NCBI RefSeq assembly: GCF_018860165.1
Contig: NZ_JAHKNG010000032.1
Location: forward strand, 1 to 43,210
Length of the DNA: 43,210 bases
Source: Paracoccus marinaquae
GTDB lineage: Bacteria > Pseudomonadota > Alphaproteobacteria > Rhodobacterales > Rhodobacteraceae
Reading direction: 5' to 3'
A model generated the notes under the pieces. That model was not told where the DNA came from. It worked only from the letters and a program-made list of their open reading frames with translations, and did no database searches. This document shows positions 8,338 to 16,615 of this stretch, piece by piece. The translations under genes were made by a program, and so were the position numbers. The stretch's first letter is position 1. Each line of letters starts with the position of its first letter.

Positions 8338-10062
8338 CTACTGCCCGCGTCGCCCTGCCCGCTTCCCGCCCGATCCGTGCGGTCCCAGATTGGCCCGTGC
8401 CAGAAGCGCCACCGCCAGCAATCCCATTCCCATCACCAGCAATGCGGCCGGCGCAGCATTGCCAAGATCCTCGAGGCTGGCCTGCTCATGCGCGCGTGTC
8501 GCCAGCGTCTCGTAATTGAACGGCCGCAGCAGCAGCGTGGCCGGCAGTTCCTTGGCCGAATCGACGAACACCAGCAGCAGGGCCGAACCGACGGAACCGC
8601 GCATCAGCGGCAGGAACACATCGCGCAGGACCCCGCCAGAGCCGCGCCCGAGCGAGCGCGCCGCCATCGGCAGCGAGGGCGAGACCCGGGTGAAGGCGCC
8701 GTCGATGGCGCCCTGCGCGATGGCGAAAAAGCGAACCAGATAGGCCAGGACGATGGCCGCGCCGCTGCCGGTCAGGATCAGCCCCGGATCGGTGCCGGTC
8801 AGCATCAGCCAGCCGTCGGCGACCCGGTGATCCAGCGCCGCCAGCGGGATCAGGATCCCCACCGCCAGCACCGCGCCCGGCGCCGCATAGCCGACCATCG
8901 TGACCGGCAGCAGCAAGCGCGGCAGCGCCCGTCCCGACAAGCGCACACCATAGACCATGACCAGTCCCAGCCCCACCGTCAGCAGGGCCGCGATGCCGCC
9001 AAGGCTGACCGTGTGCCAGGCGGCGCGGATCAGTCCCGGCGTGATCCAGCCCTCGGGATAGGCCAGCGCATAGCGCAGGATCACCGCCACCGGCAGCAGG
9101 AAGCCAAGCGCGAAGGGCAGGCTGCAGGCGATCCCGGCCGCCAGCCCTGCCGCCCCGCTCAGCGGCTGGCGCAGGACCGGGCGCGGCTGGCGCGCGCTTT
9201 GGTGATAGCGGGCGTTCCGGCGGCCAAAGCGTTCCCAGAGGGCGAGAATCACCACGACCAACAGGATCACGCAGGCGATCTGCGCCGCCCCGCCGGCGTT
9301 GCGGCGTTCGAGCCAGGTGGTGAAGATCCCGGTGTTCAGCGTCTGCACGCCGAAATAGCTGACCACGCCATAATCGGCGACCGCCTCCATCATGGCGATG
9401 GCCGAACCGGCGACGATGGCGGGCCGGGCCAGCGGCAGGCCGACGCGGCGGAACAGCGCCCAGGGCCCCGAGCCGAGTGCGCGGGCGACCTCGTAGGCGC
9501 TGCCCGACTGTTCGTGCAGCGCCGCGCGGGTCAGCAGATAGACATAGGGATAAAGCGCCGCGGCCAGCACGATGATCGACATCTCGATCGAACGGACGCG
9601 CGGAAACCAGTAATCGCGCGCGCTGGCCCAGCCGAACCAGCCGCGCAGGGCGGTCTGGACCGGGCCGGAATAGTCCAGAAAATCGGCCAGCGCATAGGCG
9701 CCGATATAGGCCGGCACCGCCAGCGGCAGCAGCAGCAGCCATTCCAGCGCCCGCCGACCGCGAAAGTCATACATGCTGACCAGCCAGGCCGACCCGGCGC
9801 CCATGGCGGCGGCCAGCGCCCCGGTTCCCGCCGCCAGGATCACCGTGTTCAGCATATAGCGCGGCATCACCGTGGCCAGCAGATGCGGCCAGATATTCTC
9901 GGTCGGATTGAGCGCCATCCAGGCCACCGCCGCGATCGGCATCAAGACCAGCCCGGCAATCAGGACCGCCGCAACGGACCAGCCGCGCCCTCCGGTCTGA
10001 CGAAGCGCGTGGTCATGGCGGCGGCGCGAAAGCCCCGGCCGGGAAGGTTCGCCGGCAGTCAT
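8338..10062 (-). CDS. Two-domain ABC permease, ferric-iron (SfuB/FbpB) type
   Basis: This 574-residue inner-membrane protein contains two tandem binding-protein-dependent permease domains, roughly residues 65-270 and 345-560. Both carry EAA-type loops: YEVARALGSGPWALFRRVGLPLARPAI and MAARSLGRGSGGVLRDVFLPLMRGS. This fused layout is typical of ferric iron and some putrescine/thiamine importers. No gene for a binding protein or ATPase lies beside it, so its partners must be elsewhere. The start at 10062 (MTAGEP) precedes a short basic cytoplasmic segment. A 12-bp palindrome lies 17 bases upstream. Confidence 0.85.
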   Translation of the reverse strand: MTAGEPSRPGLSRRRHDHALRQTGGRGWSVAAVLIAGLVLMPIAAVAWMALNPTENIWPHLLATVMPRYMLNTVILAAGTGALAAAMGAGSAWLVSMYDFRGRRALEWLLLLPLAVPAYIGAYALADFLDYSGPVQTALRGWFGWASARDYWFPRVRSIEMSIIVLAAALYPYVYLLTRAALHEQSGSAYEVARALGSGPWALFRRVGLPLARPAIVAGSAIAMMEAVADYGVVSYFGVQTLNTGIFTTWLERRNAGGAAQIACVILLVVVILALWERFGRRNARYHQSARQPRPVLRQPLSGAAGLAAGIACSLPFALGFLLPVAVILRYALAYPEGWITPGLIRAAWHTVSLGGIAALLTVGLGLVMVYGVRLSGRALPRLLLPVTMVGYAAPGAVLAVGILIPLAALDHRVADGWLMLTGTDPGLILTGSGAAIVLAYLVRFFAIAQGAIDGAFTRVSPSLPMAARSLGRGSGGVLRDVFLPLMRGSVGSALLLVFVDSAKELPATLLLRPFNYETLATRAHEQASLEDLGNAAPAALLVMGMGLLAVALLARANLGPHGSGGKRAGRRGQ

Positions 10063-10078
10063 CTTCCGGGCGATACTG

Positions 10079-10090
10079 CAAACCGGTTTG
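10079..10090. promoter_or_regulatory. Perfect 12-bp palindrome CAAACCGGTTTG, candidate operator
   Basis: CAAACCGGTTTG is a perfect 12-bp palindrome in the 103-bp divergent region between the ABC permease (start 10062) and the unknown gene at 10166. It sits where a repressor could block the permease promoter. It does not match a Fur or Irr consensus that I know. A chance palindrome cannot be excluded. Confidence 0.35.
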
Positions 10091-10165
10091 ACTGTCCACG
10101 AATGCCCGCTAATCTGCGCTCGCCACACCAAATGGTTGCAAGAACAAACGGACGGGCAGGCTTGA

Positions 10166-11035
10166 ATGCAGATGGTCTTTCACCTCGGGGTGCATGGCAC
10201 CGATGGCGACAGGTTGCTGAAGACACTTTTGAACAACCGCGCCTGGCTGTTGCAGAATGCGACCGAGGTGGTGCCCCCGGCCCGCCATCGCGGGTTGTTC
10301 GAAGAGGCGATGATGGCGCTGAACGGCGGTCCCGCCACGCCCGAGATGCAGCATATCATGATGGATGCGATGCTGGAGAGCGAGGCGCCGCACCGGGTCG
10401 TCATGTCCTCGCCCTCGCTGCTGGGCACGCCCTCGCGCGCGGTCGGGCCGCAGGGGCTGTATCCCCAGATCGGCGCCCGGGTCGCGGCGCTGGCCAACCT
10501 GTTCCCGCAGACGCAGAGCGAATTTTTCCTGGCAATCCGCAATCCGGCCGTGCTGCTGACCAAGCTGGCGCCACAGATCGGCGGCTACGAGGCGATGATG
10601 CAGGGCTGCCCGCCGCAGGCGCTGCGCTGGCGTGATACCATCCGGCGGCTGGTCAGTGCGGCGCAGGGCCGCCGCGTGGTCATCTGGTGCCACGAGGACG
10701 TGCCGATGATCTGGCCCGAACTCATCCGGCTGACCGGCGACATGTCCCCGGATGCGCCCCTGTCGGGCGGCCTGCTTTACATGCACGAGTTGCTGGGCGA
10801 TGCCGGGCTGGCCAAGCTGCGCGCGGCGCTTGGCGGGCGCGATCAGCTGACCATCGCCCAGCGTCGGCGCATCCATGCCGAGATCCTGCAACAGCATCTT
10901 CTGCCGGACGCGCTGGACGAGGATATCAACCTGCCGGGCTGGACCCAGGATCTGGTCGATGAGGTGACCGACAATTATCGCGCCGACGTGGCCGAGATCG
11001 CGGTGCTGCCCGGGGTCGAGTTCATCCTGCCCTGA
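10166..11035 (+). CDS. Unknown protein with sulfotransferase-like N-terminus
   Basis: I do not recognise a characterised family for this 289-residue protein. The opening, FHLGVHGTDGDRLLKTLLNNRAWL, resembles the start of sulfotransferase-like proteins (HxGxHKTGTT..L..NR..L), but the P-loop Lys/Thr residues are not in the usual places. It is soluble, with no signal or membrane segment. Later stretches include IWCHEDVPMIWPELIRLTG and a charged C-terminus. An AGG lies six bases before ATG 10166. It diverges from the ABC permease, and its stop codon abuts that of the AGE-family gene (TGA then TCA). Confidence 0.75.
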   Translation: MQMVFHLGVHGTDGDRLLKTLLNNRAWLLQNATEVVPPARHRGLFEEAMMALNGGPATPEMQHIMMDAMLESEAPHRVVMSSPSLLGTPSRAVGPQGLYPQIGARVAALANLFPQTQSEFFLAIRNPAVLLTKLAPQIGGYEAMMQGCPPQALRWRDTIRRLVSAAQGRRVVIWCHEDVPMIWPELIRLTGDMSPDAPLSGGLLYMHELLGDAGLAKLRAALGGRDQLTIAQRRRIHAEILQQHLLPDALDEDINLPGWTQDLVDEVTDNYRADVAEIAVLPGVEFILP

Positions 11036-12271
11036 TCAGGCCCCGGCCAGGCTGGACGACATGCGCGAAATCCCCGGTGCCAGCGGAAACAGGACCGCCT
11101 GAATCGCGTGATAGATATCGGGCTTGCCGCCGAACTGGATCGAGGTCGGCTTGCCGTCGCTGTCGATCTCGGGGAACCAGCCGCCGCGACGATGGTCGAT
11201 GAAATGGCTGTCGGCAAAGCTCCACAGCCGCCGATACCATGCCTCGTCAGTCGCTTGCGGCGCGAACTTCAGAAACGCAGCCAGAACCCCGATGGCCTCG
11301 GTCACCGGCCACCAATAGCGCGACCGGATCGCCGGCCTGCCATCGAAATCCAGCGTGTAGATCAGCCCGCCGCGGGCCTCGTCCCAGGCGTCGGCCAGCG
11401 CCTGCTCCATCACCTTGCGGGCGATCCCGGGCGCGTCGGTCGCCGGGCGCCCGCGCAGATCCCAGTATTGCAGCAGCAGCCGCGCCAGTTCGAAGGAATG
11501 GCCGGGCGTCGTGCCGGCCGGGCGGAACATCGGATCGCCGGCATAATCGCGGTCGATCCGCCAGTCCTGGGTATAATGCTCGGGCAGCCGCCAGCCGTGT
11601 TCCGGCGCGATCCGGCCCATGAAGACATCGAGGATGCGGCCGGCGCGGTCCAGATACACCTCGCGCCCGGTCGCCTCATGGGCGGTCAGCAGCGCCTCGA
11701 CCCCGTGCATATTGGCATTCATGCCCCGATAGTCGCTGAACGGAGTCCAGTCACGGTTCCATTCATCGGCAAAAAGGCCGTGATCCTCTTCCCAGAAGTG
11801 CCGGTCCAGAGCCGCGCTGACATCCTCGATCAGGCGGTCCGCATCCGGGTGGCCGGCCTGTTTCGCGCTGGCACCCGCCAGCAGAACGAAGACATGGCCA
11901 TAGGCCAGCTTGCGCTGATCCGCGACCTCATCGCCATCCAGCGCCCAGTGATAGCCGCCATGCGCGCTGTCGCGATGGTGGCTCCAGAGATAGGCCATCC
12001 CCTGATCGATGATCGCCTCGCAATCGGCGAAACCCGCCAGCTTGCCCAGGGCGTAGGAATGGATCAGCCGCGTCGTCGTGTGCAGTTGCTGCACGCTGTC
12101 GGGAAGTGCTGTCCCGTCAAGGTCCAGCACATGAAAGCCTGCCCCGTCGCGCAGGCTGGCACGGAAGAAATCGAACTGGGTCCGGGCATCCCGCAGCAGC
12201 CAGTCGCGATGGGCCGGCTGGTCAAGCCAGGAAACGCTGTCATCGAGGTCAGGATGCTGCGGGGTTGTCAT
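11036..12271 (-). CDS. AGE-family sugar epimerase/isomerase
   Basis: This 411-residue cytoplasmic enzyme belongs to the N-acylglucosamine 2-epimerase family, an (alpha/alpha)6 barrel. Members include mannose isomerases, cellobiose epimerases and YihS-type aldose-ketose isomerases. The family motif PGHSFELARLLLQYW is clear, as are TTRLIHSYALG, GMNANMHGVEALL and RYWWPVTEAIGVLAAF. Length fits YihS/mannose isomerase. The substrate cannot be fixed from the sequence. ATG 12271 is used; GTG 12274 is one codon upstream. The 222 bases up to apt (12272-12493) hold no gene or clear promoter that I can see. Confidence 0.88.
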   Translation of the reverse strand: MTTPQHPDLDDSVSWLDQPAHRDWLLRDARTQFDFFRASLRDGAGFHVLDLDGTALPDSVQQLHTTTRLIHSYALGKLAGFADCEAIIDQGMAYLWSHHRDSAHGGYHWALDGDEVADQRKLAYGHVFVLLAGASAKQAGHPDADRLIEDVSAALDRHFWEEDHGLFADEWNRDWTPFSDYRGMNANMHGVEALLTAHEATGREVYLDRAGRILDVFMGRIAPEHGWRLPEHYTQDWRIDRDYAGDPMFRPAGTTPGHSFELARLLLQYWDLRGRPATDAPGIARKVMEQALADAWDEARGGLIYTLDFDGRPAIRSRYWWPVTEAIGVLAAFLKFAPQATDEAWYRRLWSFADSHFIDHRRGGWFPEIDSDGKPTSIQFGGKPDIYHAIQAVLFPLAPGISRMSSSLAGA

Positions 12272-12493
12272 CACGAATCCAGTGTCTGCTTACGGGTTAT
12301 GTCGGGGATGGCGGCGCGGGTGGCCGCGGATGCTCGGAGCGCCGGTTTTCTTCGCGGCGGCATCCTATCTTTGGCCCCGCGAATAGGGAAGATCCGAATA
12401 CCCGCTGATGGCGGGGGCAGGCTGACATAGGTGCCGCCCGCATTGTGCAAGCTGCATCCGGGTGGGGCGCGACGCCAGACCGCGAAGCTTGCG

Positions 12494-13027
12494 TCAGGCG
12501 CCGTCGAAATGGGTCAGGGCGTGGACGGCCATGCCCAATCCCTCCAGCCGCGCGCGGCCGCCAAGATCGGGCAGATCGATCACGAAAGCGCAGCCGATCA
12601 CCTCGGCGCCCAGCCGCTGACACAGTCTGATCCCGGCCTCGGCGGTGCCGCCGGTGGCCAGCAGGTCGTCCACGATCAGCACCCGCTCGCCCGGCTTCAG
12701 TGCATCGTCATGGATCTCGATCACCGCCTCGCCATATTCCAGCTGATAGGCTTCCGAGATGACGGCGCCGGGCAGCTTGCCCTTCTTGCGGGCCGGCACG
12801 AACCCGGCCGACAACTGATGCGCCACCGCGCCCCCCAGGATGAAGCCGCGCGCCTCCAGCCCCACGACCTTGTCGAAGCGGATACCGGCATAGGGGGTCA
12901 GCAACTGATCGACCGCCATGCGAAAGCCGCGCGCATCGGCAAAGAGCGTGGTGACATCGCGAAACATGATCCCCGCATGCGGAAAGTCCGGAATGGTGCG
13001 GATATAGTCGCGGATCGTCGGGGTCAT
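12494..13027 (-). CDS. apt: Adenine phosphoribosyltransferase
   Basis: Apt salvages adenine to AMP using PRPP. The 177-residue protein has the family start [22 protein letters not shown], the [14 protein letters not shown] segment and the PRPP-binding motif [15 protein letters not shown]. Length is standard for the family. Its ATG overlaps the stop of the upstream flavin reductase gene by four bases (ATGA), indicating one transcript and coupled translation, although the two functions are not obviously related. Confidence 0.96.
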   Translation of the reverse strand: MTPTIRDYIRTIPDFPHAGIMFRDVTTLFADARGFRMAVDQLLTPYAGIRFDKVVGLEARGFILGGAVAHQLSAGFVPARKKGKLPGAVISEAYQLEYGEAVIEIHDDALKPGERVLIVDDLLATGGTAEAGIRLCQRLGAEVIGCAFVIDLPDLGGRARLEGLGMAVHALTHFDGA

Positions 13028-13626
13028 GCCGGGCGCTCCATCTCGAAGAGATCGTGGACGGCGGCATAGTCCATGTATCCCAGCCGGGCGATCCAGCCGC
13101 CCGCCGGGCGCGGATCGAAGCGGCCGCCGATGAGGCAGTCGTCGCGGATATGAACCCCGGTGACCACGCCGAAGACGGCGAAATTCGCCCGACCCGCCAG
13201 CGGCAGGATCCGGGTCATGCGGCATTCCAGCGAGGCGGCGGCATCGACCACCCGCGCGCAGTCGATGCCCTGGCAGGGCGCGGCGGCGATGCCCGCCGCC
13301 TCGAACTCGCTGGTCCCGGCGGGCAATGCGGCGGAACTGGCATTGACCTGATCACGCATATCGCCGGTGGCAATATTGACGCAGAACACCCCGGTCTCGG
13401 CGATCTGGGCCACGCTGTCCTTGGTGCCCGGCCGATCCGGCTTGGCGCTGGTCGAGGCGAACATGACCTGCGGCGGCACATAGGCGACAGCGTTGAAGAA
13501 GGAATAGGGCGCCAGATTGTCGCCCTGCGCGCCCCGTGTCGAGATCCAGCCGATCGGGCGCGGCGCCACGATGGCGTTGAACGGATTGTGAGGCAGGCCG
13601 TGTCCGGCTTCAGGGCGATAGAACAT
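13024..13626 (-). CDS. Flavin reductase-like (FMN-binding) protein
   Basis: This 200-residue protein belongs to the flavin reductase/DIM6-NTAB family with a split-barrel FMN-binding fold. Visible features are [18 protein letters not shown] near the N-terminus, [19 protein letters not shown] and the central [13 protein letters not shown]. Members reduce flavins or act as flavoprotein partners; the partner here is unknown. AGGAGG lies six bases before ATG 13626. It is the first gene of a two-gene operon with apt and diverges from the GNAT gene. Confidence 0.88.
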   Translation of the reverse strand: MFYRPEAGHGLPHNPFNAIVAPRPIGWISTRGAQGDNLAPYSFFNAVAYVPPQVMFASTSAKPDRPGTKDSVAQIAETGVFCVNIATGDMRDQVNASSAALPAGTSEFEAAGIAAAPCQGIDCARVVDAAASLECRMTRILPLAGRANFAVFGVVTGVHIRDDCLIGGRFDPRPAGGWIARLGYMDYAAVHDLFEMERPA

Positions 13627-13735
13627 GGGCAGCCTCCTGGCGTGATCCGGCCCAAACTGCCATTGCTTTTCAGGCTCTGCAATGTTCCGCCTGTCATATC
13701 ACCATGCTAAGGGGGCGCGGAAGCAAGGAGGCGCG

Positions 13736-14368
13736 ATGTACGAGATCTGCCCCGAGACGGCCGAGGATGAATACGAGGTCGAGGCGCTTTACGACCTGTG
13801 CTTCGCACCGGGGCGCACCGCCCTGTCCTCGTACCGGCTGCGCGAGGGCGTGCCGCGGGTGGCCGATCTGTGCCTCGTCCTGCGCGATTCGGCCGGCATC
13901 ATGCTGGCCGCGATCCGGTTCTGGCCGGTGCGCGTCGGCGGGCGCCGCAGCCTGCTGCTGGGACCGATCGCCGTGCATCCGACGGCACAGGGCGAAGGTC
14001 TGGGCGGGATCCTGATGCGCGACAGCCTGTTGCGGGCGCGTGCGACCGGCTGGGACCGGGTGCTTCTGGTCGGCGATGCGCCCTATTATTCACGCTTCGG
14101 CTTCGCCCGGCTCGACAATGTCGAGATGCCGCCCCCCACCAATCCCGACCGGGTTCTGGGGCTGGAGCTGCGCGAGGGCGCGTGGCGCGGGATCAGCGGG
14201 CCAGTCACGCGCGACGCGCCACCCGAGAGGCCGGGGGGACTGGTCGAACGCGGCGCGGCATCCCATATCCAGATGGCATGTCAAGAGCTTCCGCATCCGA
14301 GGGGCGCCAGGAATGAACACGAATCCGCAGCAGGTGCTGCCTCCGATCAACGATCCGACGGTCCATGA
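13736..14368 (+). CDS. GNAT-family N-acetyltransferase with aberrant C-terminal tail
   Basis: This is a probable acetyl-CoA-dependent acetyltransferase. Residues 1 to about 165 are a YhbS-like GNAT domain: LGPIAVHPTAQGEGLGGILM contains the acetyl-CoA pyrophosphate loop, and LLVGDAPYYSRFGF is the usual late motif. The domain normally ends near GISGPVTR. Here the frame runs on for about 45 more residues of unusual composition and overlaps the next gene by 56 bases, which suggests loss of the original stop. AAGGAGG lies five bases before ATG 13736. The acceptor substrate is unknown. Confidence 0.85.
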   Translation: MYEICPETAEDEYEVEALYDLCFAPGRTALSSYRLREGVPRVADLCLVLRDSAGIMLAAIRFWPVRVGGRRSLLLGPIAVHPTAQGEGLGGILMRDSLLRARATGWDRVLLVGDAPYYSRFGFARLDNVEMPPPTNPDRVLGLELREGAWRGISGPVTRDAPPERPGGLVERGAASHIQMACQELPHPRGARNEHESAAGAASDQRSDGP

Positions 14369-15095
14369 ACAGATCGACCGGCTTGCCCGGCGCTATGCCG
14401 ATGCCGGGGGCCTGGGCATGGAGATCATGGCCGCCATCGGCGGCACGGCCGAAGACCTGATCAAGAAGCTGCCGGATTTCGCCCGCGAACGGCTGGACCG
14501 GGTGACCCGATTGGCGCTGGACCGTGCCTTTGCGGCGGCGGCAGGAACGCGGCGGGTGCTGCGCGACCGGGGCGACTGGTTCAACCGGCTGGCCTCGACC
14601 GTCAGCGGAGCGGCGGGCGGCGCCGGGGGATTTGCCGGCTCGATGATCGAGTTGCCCTTCACGGTGACGCTGCTGCTGCGCGCGATGCTTGAAATCGCGG
14701 CCGAACACGGGCTCGATCCCGACAGCGACGAGGTGCGCAAGGAATGCCTGCGCATCTTTGCCACGGCCGGCCCGCTGGAGGATGACGATGGCACCGATCT
14801 TGGCCTTCTCGCCGCGCGGCTGTCGGTGACGGGCCAGACCGTTCAGGGACTGATCGGAAAGGTGGCGCCGAAACTGTCGATCACGCTCGGCCAGAAGCTG
14901 GCGGCGCAGGCCGCGCCCGTCCTCGGCGCCTTTGCCGGCGCCTCGATCAACTACACCTTCGTGCGCTATTACCAGGAGATCGCGCGGGTGCATTTCGGCC
15001 TCATGCGGCTGGCCAACGAGACCGGCATCCCGCAGGAAGCACTGGTCGAGGCGCTGCGGCTGTCGATCCAGCGGCACGGAAAACGGCTGGGCTAA
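14313..15095 (+). CDS. EcsC-family protein
   Basis: This 260-residue protein matches EcsC-type proteins of unknown biochemical role, named after a gene of the Bacillus ecs operon. It shows GGAGGFAGSMIELPFTVTLLLRAM, a hydrophobic Gly-rich segment that may touch the membrane, the preceding amphipathic helices, and a C-terminal FAGASINYTFVRYYQEIARVHFGL. ATG 14313 follows an AGGA almost directly; a stronger GAGGGG lies about ten bases upstream. It starts inside the tail of the GNAT gene, so the two are probably co-transcribed. Confidence 0.82.
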   Translation: MNTNPQQVLPPINDPTVHEQIDRLARRYADAGGLGMEIMAAIGGTAEDLIKKLPDFARERLDRVTRLALDRAFAAAAGTRRVLRDRGDWFNRLASTVSGAAGGAGGFAGSMIELPFTVTLLLRAMLEIAAEHGLDPDSDEVRKECLRIFATAGPLEDDDGTDLGLLAARLSVTGQTVQGLIGKVAPKLSITLGQKLAAQAAPVLGAFAGASINYTFVRYYQEIARVHFGLMRLANETGIPQEALVEALRLSIQRHGKRLG

Positions 15096-15195
15096 GGCGC
15101 CCCGCCGACAGGGACTGTCTCGGAAGAATGCCGGGTTCTTGGGGCTTTCCCCTGCGCCGGGAAGCGGCTAGCCTCTGCCCGGGATCGAGGGACTG

Positions 15196-15636
15196 ATGAC
15201 CGACCGAGAGCCGCCCCGCAGCCGTGACGCCTATGTGGCGTTTCAGCCGATCCAGACCCGCTGGAACGACAATGACCAGTTCGGCCATATGTACAATGTC
15301 ACCTATTACGAGCTGTTCGACGAGGCGATGAACCGGTGCCTGCGCGCGCTTGGCATGCTGGACCATCACGGTGGCGATCCGATCCAGGTGGTGGTCGAGA
15401 ACGGCTGCACCTATTTCCGCGAGGTCGCCTATCCCGACCAGCCGGTGATCGGGCTGCGCGTGACCGGGCTGGGCAGCAGCTCGTGCCGGATCGAAATGGG
15501 CATGTTCCGCGATGGCGAGCACAGCGAAGCCGCCCGCGCGCATTTCATTCTGGTGACGGTGGACAATGCCACGCATCGCCCCGTTCCGACGCCCGAGGCG
15601 CAGCGCGACGGGCTGAAGACGCTGATGCAGCCGTGA
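15196..15636 (+). CDS. Acyl-CoA thioesterase, hotdog (4HBT/YbgC-like) fold
   Basis: This 146-residue cytoplasmic thioesterase has the hotdog-fold active-site region TRWNDNDQFGHMYNVTYYELFDEA, in which the Asp and the N-V-Y segment are typical of the 4-hydroxybenzoyl-CoA thioesterase/YbgC family. The strand GCTYFREVAYPDQPVIGLRVTGLGSSS follows as expected. GAGGGA lies four bases before ATG 15196. The acyl substrate is not known. The 100-bp gap from the EcsC gene may contain a promoter, but none is clear. Confidence 0.9.
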   Translation: MTDREPPRSRDAYVAFQPIQTRWNDNDQFGHMYNVTYYELFDEAMNRCLRALGMLDHHGGDPIQVVVENGCTYFREVAYPDQPVIGLRVTGLGSSSCRIEMGMFRDGEHSEAARAHFILVTVDNATHRPVPTPEAQRDGLKTLMQP

Positions 15637-15714
15637 GGACGCGCCCGCCTTCCGGACCGAACGACTGCCCGCGCGGCGCCTGACAACCGGCCTGCCCCTG
15701 AAGATGAGTTCGAC

Positions 15715-16575
15715 ATGAGCGCCAAGTCCAAGCAGAAGCACACGGATGACGCCCTGACCCCGGGGATGAGTGCCGAGGAGGCGTTCCGATTGGCCCTGCG
15801 GCGGGGTGCTGCGACCTATGAAGCCCGGCGCGCGGCCATCCTGTCCGAGGACGGCACGCCTGAGGATGTCCATGCCGCGCGGGTGGCGCTGCGCCGCATG
15901 CGATCGGTCCTGCGGGGCTTTTCGGACATGCTGACCGAGAAGGCCGAGCGTCGCCTGCAACGCAATCTTGCAGAACGGTTCCGCTTTCTCGGCCCGCTGC
16001 GGGACGCGGATGTTCAGGCCGAGGCCCTGACGGGCGACCCCGGCAAGGAAGCCGCCGCGAAGGCAGCCGAGCTGCGCGCCGGGGTTCGCGCCGAACTGGC
16101 AAAAAGCGACGAGCCCGCCCTGCCCGGGCAGATCGAGGCGCTGCTGGCCGATGACGAACGGCTGATCAGGGGCGACCGCTGCCGCCGGCTTGCCGCCGCG
16201 CCGGTCGCGGTCCTTGCCTCGCGCGCGCTGCAGGTGGCCTGGACCGAACTGCTGGCCTTTGGCGATGATCCGACCGCGCTGCCGGCCGTGGATCTGCACG
16301 AATTCCGCAAGCGCGCAAAGGATTTCCGCTATCTGAGCGAGACCTTCGGGCCGCTCTGCCCGGGCAAGGCAGCGTCGGCCTCTCTCAAGCAGTTGAAGGT
16401 CTTGCAGGATTCGCTTGGCACGCTGAACGACCTGCATGTGATGGCCGGCGGCGAGGATAGCGGCCCCCTGCCCCATGACGCCGAGGAGCGCGAGGCTGTC
16501 GCACGGACATCCGCGACCGATGCCTGGAGGAAACTGCGAAAGGCGCCGCTGTGGTGGGCGGCGTCCGACTGCTGA
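15715..16575 (+). CDS. CHAD-domain protein, possible polyphosphate binder
   Basis: CHAD domains are alpha-helical bundles rich in conserved His, Arg and Lys, and several bind polyphosphate or associate with polyphosphate granules. This 286-residue protein carries the diagnostic DVHAARVALRRMRSVLRGF (His53, Arg56, Arg60, Arg61, Arg63) and the second-half repeat DLHEFRKRAKDFRYLSETFG. There is no attached CYTH (triphosphatase) domain, signal peptide or membrane helix. ppk and ppx lie 21-25 kb away in this window, which makes a polyphosphate role plausible but not proven. The Shine-Dalgarno sequence is weak. Confidence 0.88.
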   Translation: MSAKSKQKHTDDALTPGMSAEEAFRLALRRGAATYEARRAAILSEDGTPEDVHAARVALRRMRSVLRGFSDMLTEKAERRLQRNLAERFRFLGPLRDADVQAEALTGDPGKEAAAKAAELRAGVRAELAKSDEPALPGQIEALLADDERLIRGDRCRRLAAAPVAVLASRALQVAWTELLAFGDDPTALPAVDLHEFRKRAKDFRYLSETFGPLCPGKAASASLKQLKVLQDSLGTLNDLHVMAGGEDSGPLPHDAEEREAVARTSATDAWRKLRKAPLWWAASDC

Positions 16576-16586
16576 GTTTGCGGGGC

Positions 16587-16609
16587 GCGGTTCCCGGTTC
16601 GGGGACCGC
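16587..16609. terminator. Hairpin between convergent CHAD and acyl-CoA ligase genes
   Basis: GCGGTTCCC (16587-16595) pairs with GGGGACCGC (16601-16609), including one G-T pair, around a five-base loop. It lies 12 bases past the CHAD stop and 7 bases from the end of the convergent ligase gene. There is no T-run, but position and symmetry fit a shared terminator. Confidence 0.5.
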
Positions 16610-16615
16610 TCCCAC

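Noticed and set aside
7867..10635. 922-codon open frame spanning the DMT gene and the antisense of the permease
   Set aside because: It crosses several real genes in other frames and shows only low-complexity GC-driven sequence.
11036..12271. AGE-family gene as a sulfoquinovose isomerase working with sqdB
   Set aside because: YihS-type enzymes are in this family, but no other sulfoquinovose-degradation gene is nearby and mannose isomerase fits equally well.
15196..15636. Thioesterase plus EcsC plus GNAT as a new defence or toxin system
   Set aside because: Each gene resembles common housekeeping or unknown families, spacing is loose and no defence-type domain or immunity gene is seen.
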